A stretch of 64,000 nt of DNA from Oscillospiraceae bacterium (GCA_017550285.1 JAFZPP010000004.1:42329-106328); one strand, 5' to 3'. Counted from the first letter of the stretch, positions 8,743-17,722 are shown. The notes: a model not told the origin generated them from the letters alone. Translations and numbers: made by a program.

Positions 8743-9681
8743 TTGGATAAGGAACAGATCGGTGTCAGAACCAAACAGGAACAGCGGCGGCAGCTCCTGC
8801 TGCGCATCAAACAGAATAAAGAAGCCTATCTCATGCTGGCACCTTTTATGATCGTATTTCTGATTTTTACGGTCATTCCGGTTATCATGTCGCTGCCGAT
8901 CGGTCTGACGGATTTCGACATGGTCAAATATCCGCCGACATGGGTCGGACTCAGCAATTTCTATAACCTGTTTCTCAATGACAGCATTTTTATCAAGGCA
9001 ATCCGTGTGACACTGGTGTTTGCTGTGTTTACGGGCCCGCTGAGCTACTTCCTGAGCTTCATGCTCGCGTGGCTCATCAATGAGATGAATCAGACGCTCA
9101 AGGTCATCTTCACGCTGATCTTCTATGCGCCGTCCATGGCATCCGGCGTCTATGCAGTCTGGCAGCTCATCTTCTCCGGTGACAGCTACGGCATTGCAAA
9201 CTCCACACTGATGAACCTCGGCATCACAACCTCTGCGATGCAATGGCTGACCGATTCCAAGTATATCCTGACGGTCGTCATTATTGTGCAGCTCTGGGTC
9301 TCCATGGGCGCAGGCTTTCTTGCCATGCGCGCAGGCTTCCAGAATATCGACAAGGCACAGTATGAAGCCGGTGCGATTGAGGGTATCCGCAACCGCTGGC
9401 AGGAGCTGATTTACATTACAATCCCCGGCATGGGCCCCTCGCTGATGTTTGCAGCAGTCATGCAGATCGTGTCCGCATTTACGGCGGATATTGTCGCGCG
9501 CAATCTCGTCGGTTTCCCGAGCACGGATTATGCCGCACATACGATCATGACACATGCCTTCGATTACGGCTGGATCCGCTACGAAATGGGCTATGCCTCT
9601 GCAATCTGCATGATCCTGTTTATTGCAATGTATATTGCAAATAAGCTCATCAGCAGAGTGCTCGGCAAATATATGGACTGA
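8743..9681 (+). CDS. Carbohydrate ABC transporter permease (MalF/LplB type)
   Basis: A 312-aa inner-membrane permease of the CUT1 sugar transporter class. It starts at TTG 8743, eight to nine bases after AAAGGAGGG. It has six predicted membrane segments, the first being AYLMLAPFMIVFLIFTVIPVIMSL. The cytoplasmic EAA loop that contacts the ATPase is visible as YEAGAIEGIRNRWQELIYITIPGM. It follows the solute-binding protein and precedes the MalG-type partner, a standard order. The operon encodes no ATP-binding subunit, so a shared MsmX-like ATPase encoded elsewhere is expected. Confidence 0.94.
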   Translation: MDKEQIGVRTKQEQRRQLLLRIKQNKEAYLMLAPFMIVFLIFTVIPVIMSLPIGLTDFDMVKYPPTWVGLSNFYNLFLNDSIFIKAIRVTLVFAVFTGPLSYFLSFMLAWLINEMNQTLKVIFTLIFYAPSMASGVYAVWQLIFSGDSYGIANSTLMNLGITTSAMQWLTDSKYILTVVIIVQLWVSMGAGFLAMRAGFQNIDKAQYEAGAIEGIRNRWQELIYITIPGMGPSLMFAAVMQIVSAFTADIVARNLVGFPSTDYAAHTIMTHAFDYGWIRYEMGYASAICMILFIAMYIANKLISRVLGKYMD

Positions 9682-9697
9682 GGAGGCAGGCAGGATT

Positions 9698-10600
9698 ATG
9701 AGTCATTCTTCCGCAAAGACAAAGCAGAAGCCGGATGTCCGGAAGCTCAAGGCTTCCAACCGGCGCGCCGGCAGAAAAATCGGCGGCTCTATCGCTATTT
9801 TCCTTTTTCTGCTGATTCTCGGTCTGTTTATGGTGCTCCCGATCTGGCTGATGATCGTCAACTCGGTCAAGCCGGTCAACGAAATGTTTATCTTCCCGCC
9901 GAAGTGGTATACGCTGAATCCGACGCTCGACAATTTCAAGGATACCTACCGTGTCCTCGGGCAGATGTGGGTGCCGTTCTCGCGCTATGTCTTCAACAGC
10001 ATCTTCGTGACGGTCGCCGTGACCGTTTTGCAGTGCGTATTCGCTTCCATGGCGGCATTCTGTCTGGCAAAGGTCAATTTCCCGGGCAATAAGATCATCA
10101 ATGCGGTTATCGTGCTCGCGCTGCTCTATAACAGCAATGTCATCTACCTGATGCAGTATATGGTCATGGCGGAGCTCAATATGATCAACCGCATGTCGGC
10201 GCTGATTCTGCCGGCGGTCGCATCGTCCATGGGTCTTTACCTGATGCGGCAGTCGATGACCTCCGTGCCGGACGCAATGATCGAAGCGGCAAAGGTGGAC
10301 GGTGCAAATCTCTTTACGATCTGCTGGCGCATCGTGATTCCGAATCAGAAGCCGGCGCTCATGACCATGGCGATCTTCGCGTTTCAGGGCGCGTGGAATA
10401 TCACGGGCGGCAGCGTCGTCTACGATGAATCGCTCAAAACACTCCCGACTGTCATTCAGCAGGCTGCCTCTGCCGGTATCTCGCGGCAGGGCGTTACAAT
10501 GGCTGCGGCGGTCATCCTCTTTGTTCCGCCGGTACTGTTCTTTATTCTCGCACAGAGTCAGGTCATGGAGACCATGGCACATTCCGGCATCAAGGATTGA
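9698..10600 (+). CDS. Carbohydrate ABC transporter permease (MalG type)
   Basis: A 300-aa CUT1 permease with six predicted membrane segments. The start at 9698 (MSHSSAKTKQK) follows AGGAGG; the open frame extends upstream into the previous gene without an initiation signal. The EAA loop reads IEAAKVDGANLFTICWRIVIPNQKP, matching MalG-type proteins. It is the partner of the preceding permease. A basic N-terminal tail of about 35 residues precedes the first membrane helix. Confidence 0.94.
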   Translation: MSHSSAKTKQKPDVRKLKASNRRAGRKIGGSIAIFLFLLILGLFMVLPIWLMIVNSVKPVNEMFIFPPKWYTLNPTLDNFKDTYRVLGQMWVPFSRYVFNSIFVTVAVTVLQCVFASMAAFCLAKVNFPGNKIINAVIVLALLYNSNVIYLMQYMVMAELNMINRMSALILPAVASSMGLYLMRQSMTSVPDAMIEAAKVDGANLFTICWRIVIPNQKPALMTMAIFAFQGAWNITGGSVVYDESLKTLPTVIQQAASAGISRQGVTMAAAVILFVPPVLFFILAQSQVMETMAHSGIKD

Positions 10601-10638
10601 GATACGGTCCGGAGCATGCAGAAAGGATGAGGAATTAC

Positions 10639-12189
10639 GTGAAAACGAATGCAAGGCGCAGGCTGATGCAGTCCGCGGCGGCAGTGCTGTCGCTGCTGTG
10701 TACGGCATCGGTTCTGATGCTTCCGGCATCGGCGGATGAACCCTACGATGTCTATAACTATAATTATCTCGGCGAAGCGGTGCCCTCGCAGGCAGGCTAT
10801 CTCGCGGAGCGCTCGGTTTCGGGGCTTGACCTCGGGACAACGGCATTCAATGCGCCGGGCGACCTTTTCAAGGATGAGAAGGATCAGTTTTATCTCGTCG
10901 ATTCCGGCAACAACCGGATTCTCAGAATCAACAGCGAATTTGATGAGATTTTGCAGATCTATGATACATTCACCATGCCGGACGGCTCGCAGACAAAGCT
11001 CAAAAATCCGAAGGGCGTGTTCATTTCGCCGGATACCGGTCTGATGTATATTGCAGACAATGAAAATGCGCGTGCGCTGGTCTGTGAACAGGACGGCAGC
11101 GTCGTGATGGAGATCACAAAGCCGGAATCGGCGGTCTACGATCAGCAGCTGACCTTCCTGCCGCAGAAAATCCTCTGCGACAATGCGGGCAATATCTACA
11201 TCGTGCTGAACAATACGACCAAGGGCGCGGCGATGTTCGGTGCCGACGGCAGCTTCATCGGCTACTACGGCGCGAATGCCGTCGCTGCGACTGCGACCGT
11301 CATTGCAAATCATTTCTGGAATGCAATCGCATCCGAGGAGGAAAAGCGCTACCGCTCCAGAAGCACGCCGACTGCCTTCGATAATTTCGATATCGACACG
11401 GTCAAGGGCTTTATCTATACCTCGACATCCTCCGGCTCGACCGATACCGATATCGTCAAGAAGGTCAATCCGGAAGGCTATAATCTGTTCAGCTATATGT
11501 CGAATTACACATGGGGTGATCTGTTCTCCACATGGTATTCCGGCACGAGCTATAAAACCAAGATCGTCGATATTGACATCGGCGACGACGGCTCGATCAA
11601 CTGCCTCGATGCGACGACCGGCAGAGTGTTCCAGTATGACAAGGAAGCCGATCTGCTCTTTATTATGGGTACGACCGGCGATCAGGTCGGCGCGTTCACG
11701 CAGGGCAATGTCGCTGCCGTGGAGACAAAGGGCGCGGGCTGTGAGAATATCTATGTGCTCGATGCCGGCAAGGGGACGGTCACGGTCTTCGGTCAGACCG
11801 TTTTCGGCAGCATTGTGCACGATGCAACAAAGCTCTATAACGGCGGCTATTATGAGGAAGCGCTTGAGCCGTGGCTGGAGGTCCTGAAGCGCGACGGCAA
11901 CTACCGCAGAGCCTATCTCGGCATCTCCAGCGCGTACTACAACATGGGCAGATACAAGGATTCTATGGAGTACGCCAAGAAGGCGGATGCCTCCGGACGC
12001 TATAACCGCGCCTTCGAGCGCTACCGTTCGCAGTGGCTGCGGCAGCATCTGACACAGCTTCTGATCGGCATCGTACTGATCATTGCCGGAATCTATATAC
12101 TGAAATTTTATCTGCGCAGACAGCAGAAAAAGGCGCTCGATACCGCAAAAGCGCCGGAACATCAAACGGAAGGGGGAACGGCATCATGA
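10639..12189 (+). CDS. Secreted, membrane-anchored NHL-repeat protein with TPR-like segment
   Basis: A 516-aa protein starting at GTG 10639, six bases after GAGGA; the ATG at 10627 has no spacing for a binding site. A signal peptide (about 1-32, ending LPASADE) is followed by beta-propeller repeats of NHL type, such as FYLVDSGNNRILRINSEFDEI, GLMYIADNENARALV and NIYIVLNNTT. Then come a TPR-like helical stretch (LYNGGYYEEALEPWLEVLKRDGNYRRAYLGISSAYYNMGRYKDSMEYAKKA, split by normal loops) and one C-terminal membrane helix (LLIGIVLIIAGIYIL) with a basic tail. It lies in the transporter operon and overlaps the next gene by 4 bp. It could be a surface scaffold or sensor; the function is unknown. Confidence 0.85.
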   Translation: MKTNARRRLMQSAAAVLSLLCTASVLMLPASADEPYDVYNYNYLGEAVPSQAGYLAERSVSGLDLGTTAFNAPGDLFKDEKDQFYLVDSGNNRILRINSEFDEILQIYDTFTMPDGSQTKLKNPKGVFISPDTGLMYIADNENARALVCEQDGSVVMEITKPESAVYDQQLTFLPQKILCDNAGNIYIVLNNTTKGAAMFGADGSFIGYYGANAVAATATVIANHFWNAIASEEEKRYRSRSTPTAFDNFDIDTVKGFIYTSTSSGSTDTDIVKKVNPEGYNLFSYMSNYTWGDLFSTWYSGTSYKTKIVDIDIGDDGSINCLDATTGRVFQYDKEADLLFIMGTTGDQVGAFTQGNVAAVETKGAGCENIYVLDAGKGTVTVFGQTVFGSIVHDATKLYNGGYYEEALEPWLEVLKRDGNYRRAYLGISSAYYNMGRYKDSMEYAKKADASGRYNRAFERYRSQWLRQHLTQLLIGIVLIIAGIYILKFYLRRQQKKALDTAKAPEHQTEGGTAS

Positions 12190-12815
12190 TGGATCTGACA
12201 CAGCCGCAGTGGGTAAAGCATGTTGTCTTTCATCCCTTTGAGGGCTTTGAGGATCTGCGCTGGAAAAAAGGCGGCACGCTCAAATATACCGCGGTCATCA
12301 TTGCGGCGCTGTTCATTGCACTGATTGCGTTTGACCGCTGGTGCGGCTTCCAGTTCCGCCCGCTGCCCGATGCGATGTTTTCCGTTGTGCCGTATATCAT
12401 GCGCTCGGTCATCTATTTCCTTGCATGGGTGCTCGGAAACTGGGCTGTCTGCACGCTGCTCGACGGCGAGGGCACCATGAAGAATATCGCAATCTACAGC
12501 TCCTATGCGCTGATTCCCTATATCGTGCAGATGTTTACGCAGGTGGTTCTGTCGCATGTGCTCGTGCGCGCCGAGGGCGTATTCTTTGATACGGTCTACT
12601 ATATCGGCATTATCTGGACGGCGCTGCTGCTGTTCAATGCGATCAAGGCGGTGCATCAGTATACCTTCACAAAGACCGTCGCCGCGATTGTGCTGACGCT
12701 CTGCGCCATGCTGATTATTCTGTTTCTGGCGGTGCTGTTCCTTTCGCTGTTCCAGAAGGTTTATGTATTCTTCTACTCGCTGTATACAGAGATTCTGTAT
12801 CGCGTGAGAGTCTGA
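12186..12815 (+). CDS. Yip1-like polytopic membrane protein
   Basis: A 209-aa integral membrane protein with about five hydrophobic helices and little soluble sequence, resembling the Yip1 domain family. The initial PFEGFEDLRWKKGG region is characteristic of bacterial Yip1-like proteins, in which a short N-terminus precedes the helices. ATG at 12186 overlaps the stop of the NHL gene (ATGA), indicating coupling; a second ATG follows directly. Its role in a sugar transporter operon is not known, though Yip1-like genes next to DUF5696 genes are, to my recollection, a recurring arrangement in Firmicutes. Confidence 0.8.
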   Translation: MMDLTQPQWVKHVVFHPFEGFEDLRWKKGGTLKYTAVIIAALFIALIAFDRWCGFQFRPLPDAMFSVVPYIMRSVIYFLAWVLGNWAVCTLLDGEGTMKNIAIYSSYALIPYIVQMFTQVVLSHVLVRAEGVFFDTVYYIGIIWTALLLFNAIKAVHQYTFTKTVAAIVLTLCAMLIILFLAVLFLSLFQKVYVFFYSLYTEILYRVRV

Positions 12816-12821
12816 GGGGCG

Positions 12822-15203
12822 GTGATCGGATTGCAGAAAAAACGTAATATACTGTGCTGCATGCTCGCAGCCGCAATGATGCTCCCGACCGCCGCAATGC
12901 CTGTTTCGGCAGAGCCGGAGGAGACCGAAGCAGCCGCCGGAGCGGAATCCGCTGCGGAGAGTGAATCCGCTGCGCAGGAAGCGCCGGACTGGACAGAACG
13001 CTCTGACAAGGATGTCTTTGCGAAGATGCGCAAGGTTGCCGAAAATGAAAAGCTCGAGTTCTGGGCTTGGGATGAATCAAAGCTCGATGAGGACAATGAC
13101 GAGCAGCCCGAGGATTTGTTCGCACTGGTCAATAAGGCGAACGGTTATGTCTGGTGGACGTCGCCGGTCAATGCGGGCGGCGATGCCGTGGCATCTCCGG
13201 TGCTGCGTGCGGAGCTGCGCTCCGGCGTTGTGCTGACGGCAGCGCAGATCCTGGAACGCTCGACGGTCAATGCACGCTCGGGCGATACGCTCAAAACCGG
13301 CATCACCTTTTCCGATATCAAAAACGGCGTCAAGGTCACCTATTTCTTCCGCAAGACCGGCATTAAGATTCCTGTTTCCTATGTGCTCGGCGCGGATTAT
13401 CTCGAGGTCAGCGTCGATACCTCCGGCATCACCGAAAAGCATGATGCTTCGGATGAAAAGCCGGTGCTCGCGCAGTCGCTTGCGATCCTCAATGCATTCG
13501 GCGCGGCGGATGACAGGGAGGAGGGGTATTTCGTCATCCCCGACGGCAGCGGCGCTGTCATCAACTTCAACAATCAGAAGTATGCCGCGAAAACCTACAG
13601 TCAGATGATTTATGATACCGACAAGACAGCCGTCCCGAAGACGAAGGGTCCGGTCGTCGAGGGCGTATCGCTCCCGATGTACGGCATCTGCAAGGGCGAA
13701 AATGCGATGCTCGCGGTTGCCTCTGAGGGCGACGGCAGCTGCATGCTCTGCGCGGATGTCAGCGGCATCGGACAGTCGAATACTTCCTATAACCGCTGCT
13801 ATTTCAAATTCGTGCTGCGCTCTGCCGACCAGTATTATCTCGGCAGCGATCAGCTCAATCCGCTCGATGTCTACGAGAAAAATCTCACGCACCGCAATTT
13901 GCAGGTCAGATATTATCCGCTGGCGGCGTCCGATCAGATCAACGAAGATCACGGAAGTACGCTGGACTATGTCGATATCGCGGCGCGGTACCGGCAGTAT
14001 CTGCTGGAGGAAAAGCATGTGCCGAAAACTGCACAGGCAGATCAGGCAAAGCTCTATATCGACCTCTACGGCGGCTGCATGAAGCAGCGGAATGTACTCG
14101 GATTTCCCGTGTTCATGAAAACCTCCATGACCTCATACAAGGAAATGCAGGAGATTTTGCAGCAGCTTTCCGATGCCGGTGCGGACAGTCTGACGGTGTC
14201 CGTCAACCGCTGGACCGATGCGGGCATCAGCGGCAAGGTCGATTATAAGGCAAAGCCCTCCGGTACGCTCGGCGGCAGCTCGGACTTCAAAAAGCTGACC
14301 GCATACATGGACGGCAGCGGGATCGAATGGTATCCGACCGTGACAAATACCGCTTTTTATTCCGGCAACGGCTACTGGGCGCTGAATGATACGGCGGTGC
14401 GCGTTTCCGGCTCGTTTGCGCGAATCGTCGATTATGAGCGCGCTTACGGCGTACCCTACGGCGAAAAGAAAACGATGTCGCTGCTCTCGCCGCATGTGTT
14501 CCCGACGCTCTATGACAAGCTGGCAAAGAACTATGCAGGCGCAGGCTTTCAGCGCGTCAGCCTCGGCGGACTTTCCTCCGTGCTCTACGGCGACTACGGC
14601 AAGAAATCCGGCACCTCGCGCGATCAGATGATGCAGACCGTTGAGGAAAGCCTGCAAACGCTGCATGCATCCGTCGGGGCGGTGCTCTCTGAGGACCCGA
14701 ATGCCTATGTGCTGCCCTATACCGATACGATCACCGATCTGCCGCTCTATTCCTCGGGCTTCAATATCTTTGACGGTGACATTCCGCTCTACCAGCTCGT
14801 AATGCACGGCGTCATGCCGTATTCGACGAAGGCGGTCAACGGCTCTGCCGATGCGGAGCGGCTTGTCATGCTCGCGCTGGCTTCCGGCAGCAATCTGCGC
14901 TTTGATATGCTCGCCGCAGAGACCAGTGAACTCAAGGATACCGATTTCGATGTCTATTATTATGCGGATTCCGATTACTGGATTGACAATGCGGCAGAGT
15001 ATTATCTCTTTACAAAGGACATTCTGAAAAAAATCAGCGATTCGCCGATCATCAGCTATCAGCGCGACGGCGACCGCATCACGACGAAATATGCAAACGG
15101 GACAGAGACCGTCGTCGATTTGCAGGAATGCTCCGTGACGGCGGACGGTCAGACCAGATATCTCAAAGACTATGCAGAGGAAGGAGCTGTGGTGTTTGAA
15201 TGA
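12822..15203 (+). CDS. Secreted DUF5696-like protein, putative uncharacterised glycosidase
   Basis: A secreted protein of about 790 aa. The first possible start is GTG 12822; TTG 12831 gives a cleaner signal peptide (QKKRNILCCMLAAAMMLPTAAMPVSAE) and better spacing. After a Glu/Ala-rich segment, residues of about 70-380 look like a beta-sandwich. Residues of about 400-680 alternate strands and helices with motifs like ADSLTVSVNRWTDAG, IEWYPTVTNTAFYSGN and FQRVSLGGLSS, as in a TIM barrel. A short beta-rich tail follows. This layout recalls clans of retaining glycosidases, but no catalytic residue can be assigned. The DUF5696 assignment is from recollection. The gene overlaps the next by 4 bp. 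Confidence 0.72.
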   Translation: MIGLQKKRNILCCMLAAAMMLPTAAMPVSAEPEETEAAAGAESAAESESAAQEAPDWTERSDKDVFAKMRKVAENEKLEFWAWDESKLDEDNDEQPEDLFALVNKANGYVWWTSPVNAGGDAVASPVLRAELRSGVVLTAAQILERSTVNARSGDTLKTGITFSDIKNGVKVTYFFRKTGIKIPVSYVLGADYLEVSVDTSGITEKHDASDEKPVLAQSLAILNAFGAADDREEGYFVIPDGSGAVINFNNQKYAAKTYSQMIYDTDKTAVPKTKGPVVEGVSLPMYGICKGENAMLAVASEGDGSCMLCADVSGIGQSNTSYNRCYFKFVLRSADQYYLGSDQLNPLDVYEKNLTHRNLQVRYYPLAASDQINEDHGSTLDYVDIAARYRQYLLEEKHVPKTAQADQAKLYIDLYGGCMKQRNVLGFPVFMKTSMTSYKEMQEILQQLSDAGADSLTVSVNRWTDAGISGKVDYKAKPSGTLGGSSDFKKLTAYMDGSGIEWYPTVTNTAFYSGNGYWALNDTAVRVSGSFARIVDYERAYGVPYGEKKTMSLLSPHVFPTLYDKLAKNYAGAGFQRVSLGGLSSVLYGDYGKKSGTSRDQMMQTVEESLQTLHASVGAVLSEDPNAYVLPYTDTITDLPLYSSGFNIFDGDIPLYQLVMHGVMPYSTKAVNGSADAERLVMLALASGSNLRFDMLAAETSELKDTDFDVYYYADSDYWIDNAAEYYLFTKDILKKISDSPIISYQRDGDRITTKYANGTETVVDLQECSVTADGQTRYLKDYAEEGAVVFE

Positions 15204-16120
15204 AAATTCCATATGAACGCAGAAAAGCGCTCTACGGCTACGGCTTCATCTCTGTCTGGCTGGTCGGTACGGTTCTGTGGTTCCTGATTCCGCTGCTGGA
15301 ATCGCTCTGCTACTGCTTTATGGACAATACGCAGCTGAAACCGGATGTCGGCGGCATGCACAAGGTCTGGCTCTGGAATGCCGGTCAGAACTGGCTCACC
15401 AATTTCAAATTTGCGTTTGCTGCCGATCCGCAGTATAAGGAAGCGCTGGTTTCCGTTCTGAAGGATACCGCAATCACCACGCCGATGATTCTGATTTTCT
15501 CGCTGTTTATCGCGGTCATTCTGAATCAGGAGTTCAAGGGCAGGGGATTTGCAAGAGCGATTTTCTTCCTGCCGGTCATTATCGCAACGGGTCCCGTTTA
15601 CAACATTATCAGCGGCAACATTGCGAGTACCGGTGCAGACAGCGGCGCACAGTTCTCGACGCTCTTTGAGACCGATATCGTTGATAAGCTGCTGGAATTC
15701 CTCGGCGTCATGAATATCAGCGCGCAGCTCAGCGACGTCATCAATTCCGTTGTCACCAATATCTTCGGACTCGTCTGGAGCAGCGGCATTCAGATTCTCA
15801 TTTTCCTGGCGGCGCTCCAGAATATCCCTGTCTCTGCAAAGGAAGCGGCTTCGATGGAAGGCGCGACGGCGTGGGAATATTTCTGGAAGATCACGCTGCC
15901 CTATGTCAGCCCGATGATTCTTGCAAATTTCATCTACACGGTCATTGATTCGTTCACGAAGACCGATAATGCTGTCATGGCGCGCGTTCTCTCCAAGCAG
16001 CTCGACTGGGATTATGCCTATGCGGCATCTATGGCGTGGAGCTATTTCGCAATCGTGATGGTCGTTGTCGGTATCGTGACCGCGATCATCAACAAGTTTA
16101 TCTTCTACGAAGTAGAATAA
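15200..16120 (+). CDS. Carbohydrate ABC transporter permease (second MalF-type)
   Basis: A 306-aa CUT1 permease, coupled by ATGA overlap to the DUF5696-like gene. It has six predicted helices, an extended periplasmic loop with many polar residues (TGADSGAQFSTLFETDIVDKL), and an EAA loop at KEAASMEGATAWEYFWKITLPYVSP. It forms the second permease pair of the operon with the next gene. The large loop between the early helices, as in MalF, may contact a binding protein. Confidence 0.93.
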   Translation: MKIPYERRKALYGYGFISVWLVGTVLWFLIPLLESLCYCFMDNTQLKPDVGGMHKVWLWNAGQNWLTNFKFAFAADPQYKEALVSVLKDTAITTPMILIFSLFIAVILNQEFKGRGFARAIFFLPVIIATGPVYNIISGNIASTGADSGAQFSTLFETDIVDKLLEFLGVMNISAQLSDVINSVVTNIFGLVWSSGIQILIFLAALQNIPVSAKEAASMEGATAWEYFWKITLPYVSPMILANFIYTVIDSFTKTDNAVMARVLSKQLDWDYAYAASMAWSYFAIVMVVVGIVTAIINKFIFYEVE

Positions 16121-16132
16121 GGGGGTGCGGAT

Positions 16133-17263
16133 ATGGATTTGGAAAAACAGATAACCCCCGAAACGGAAGAAGCTGTCCCTGCGCGTCCGGAGAGCGGACG
16201 TCCTGCGGTGCCGCAGCTGCCGGAAGGCTATATTCCGCCGAGCGCCGTGCCCGATGCGCATGAAGCACATGAGGTCGGCGACGGCATGAGCAAAAAGGAA
16301 GCCATGAAAATCCGGATGCAGCATATGAATAAACAGGAGATTGCCTATCTCCGGCGCAGACGCATCTTTGAGAAGTGCTGGCCGGTGTTCCGGTTCCTGA
16401 TTCTGTTCGGACTCGGCTTTGTCATCCTGACGCCGCTGATGTTCATGATCTCCTACGGCTTCCGCGAGAATACCGACATGAATGACCCGACGATCATCTG
16501 GATTCCGCGGCATCTGACGCTGCGCATCATGAAGCAGACGATCAATGCTATGGGTCTGACGGCGGCGAAGAACAATCCGCTTGTGAATACGCTGGTGCTC
16601 AATATCGGCTGCTCGCTCTGTCAGGTTGTTACATGCGCGATCACCGGCTACGGCTTTGCACGGTTCAAATTCAAGGGCAGAGACCTGCTCTTCGGTATTG
16701 TCATTCTGATGATTCTCGTCCCGACGCAGATTATTTCGATTCCGCTTTACAGCACGTTCCGGAATTTCCTGTTCGGGCATGTGAACCTGATTGACAATAA
16801 GCTCGTGATGTATCTGCCGGCGCTGACCGCGAACGGTATCCGTGCCGGTCTGATGATCTTCATTTTCCGGCAGTTCTTCCGCGGACTGCCGAAGGAGCTC
16901 GAGGATGCGGCATATCTGGACGGCTGCGGTCCGTTCATGACCTTCCTGCGTGTCATGGTGCCGAATGCGGGCTCATCGTTCCTGACTGTGTTCCTGTTTT
17001 CGATTGTCTGGTACTGGAATGATTATTATGTCGCAAGCGCGTTCTTTACAAATACGCGGACGATCTCGCTGGTGCTGAAAAATCTCGACGGCGTGCTGAA
17101 CATTGCAATCTTCAATAATGCAAATGCAAATGTCAGCGCAAGAGAGAAGATTGTCTGGCTGGAAGCCGGCTGTCTGATTTCGATTACGCCGATGCTGATT
17201 CTGTATGCACTGCTGCAAAAGCATTTCACAGAGGGCATCGAGCGTTCCGGTATTGTCGGCTAA
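16133..17263 (+). CDS. Carbohydrate ABC transporter permease (second MalG-type) with N-terminal extension
   Basis: A 376-aa permease, roughly 80-100 residues longer than usual. The extra sequence is an N-terminal hydrophilic, Pro/Glu-rich cytoplasmic region (about 1-80) before the first helix (FRFLILFGLGFVILTPLMFM). The EAA loop reads LEDAAYLDGCGPFMTFLRVMVP. It starts at ATG 16133 after GGGGGTG. It is the last gene of the operon and is followed by a hairpin terminator at 17310. The function of the extension is unknown. Confidence 0.92.
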   Translation: MDLEKQITPETEEAVPARPESGRPAVPQLPEGYIPPSAVPDAHEAHEVGDGMSKKEAMKIRMQHMNKQEIAYLRRRRIFEKCWPVFRFLILFGLGFVILTPLMFMISYGFRENTDMNDPTIIWIPRHLTLRIMKQTINAMGLTAAKNNPLVNTLVLNIGCSLCQVVTCAITGYGFARFKFKGRDLLFGIVILMILVPTQIISIPLYSTFRNFLFGHVNLIDNKLVMYLPALTANGIRAGLMIFIFRQFFRGLPKELEDAAYLDGCGPFMTFLRVMVPNAGSSFLTVFLFSIVWYWNDYYVASAFFTNTRTISLVLKNLDGVLNIAIFNNANANVSAREKIVWLEAGCLISITPMLILYALLQKHFTEGIERSGIVG

Positions 17264-17309
17264 GAAAGGCGGAGCCGGGTTCAGAAAAATACCTATATAG
17301 AAAAATTAT

Positions 17310-17352
17310 GCCATAGTATTTCGGATATGTTGTCGGAAATACTATGGCGTTT
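17310..17352 (+). terminator. Terminator of the ABC/NHL/DUF5696 operon
   Basis: A perfect 13-bp stem (GCCATAGTATTTC, 17310-17322, with 17336-17348) and a 13-nt loop, followed by GTTTCT, lies 46 bp after the last permease gene. The T-tract is short. Confidence 0.75.
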
Positions 17353-17471
17353 CTATTGGCAGTGCGGCGGCGTCCTGAGAGATTTACAGTTTTGCTGTTT
17401 CCGCAGTCATTATGTCATTCTCTCTTTATCGTTAGTCCTATCAGAATTTTTACTGGGCGCGGGGCGCGAAT

Positions 17472-17548
17472 GCGAGGGGAAGAACCACAAGGAGAGGGAA
17501 GTCTTCGCAAGCTCAGGTCTCCCCTCTCCTTAAGGTTCTCCCCCTCGC
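17472..17548. repeat. Long imperfect inverted repeat
   Basis: Left arm 17472-17486 (GCGAGGGGAAGAACC) pairs with 17534-17548 with one mismatch. Inside it, 17489-17498 (AAGGAGAGGG) pairs perfectly with 17522-17531. About 25 bp of stem flank a 23-nt loop. It lies between two genes without a T-tract on either side, so it looks more like a mobile palindromic unit or a structured RNA than a simple terminator. Confidence 0.75.
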
Positions 17549-17650
17549 GCTCCCTCATTCCTTATCCTCTCCTCTCTGAGAGCACGGTTTTTGAGTTGTG
17601 CGGAGCTTAGGGGGGCAAGGTTTCAGGAAAGCTGCACATCACATTACCGG

Positions 17651-17685
17651 AGAGCTTTAGATCAATGGATGCGGGCACTGCCCGC
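17651..17685. repeat. Dispersed hairpin element, copy A
   Basis: The box AGAGCTTTAGATCAATGG (17651-17668) is followed by the palindrome GCGGGC-ACT-GCCCGC (17671-17685). The same arrangement recurs at 20650, 20741 and 58154 with different stem sequences but the same loop. Confidence 0.8.
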
Positions 17686-17693
17686 CCGCCTGC

Positions 17694-17722
17694 TTGCTTT
17701 TTTTGCGGGAGTGTGGTATAAT
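17694..17722 (+). promoter_or_regulatory. Promoter of the coiled-coil membrane protein gene
   Basis: TTGCTT (17694-17699), a 17-bp spacer and TATAAT (17717-17722), 26 bp before the start codon. Confidence 0.78.

Noticed and set aside
5638..9555. Very long minus-strand open frame opposite the binding protein and permease genes
   Set aside because: It mirrors highly biased plus-strand genes, lacks a start signal or any domain, and is rich in Arg/Ile/Cys as expected for an antisense shadow.
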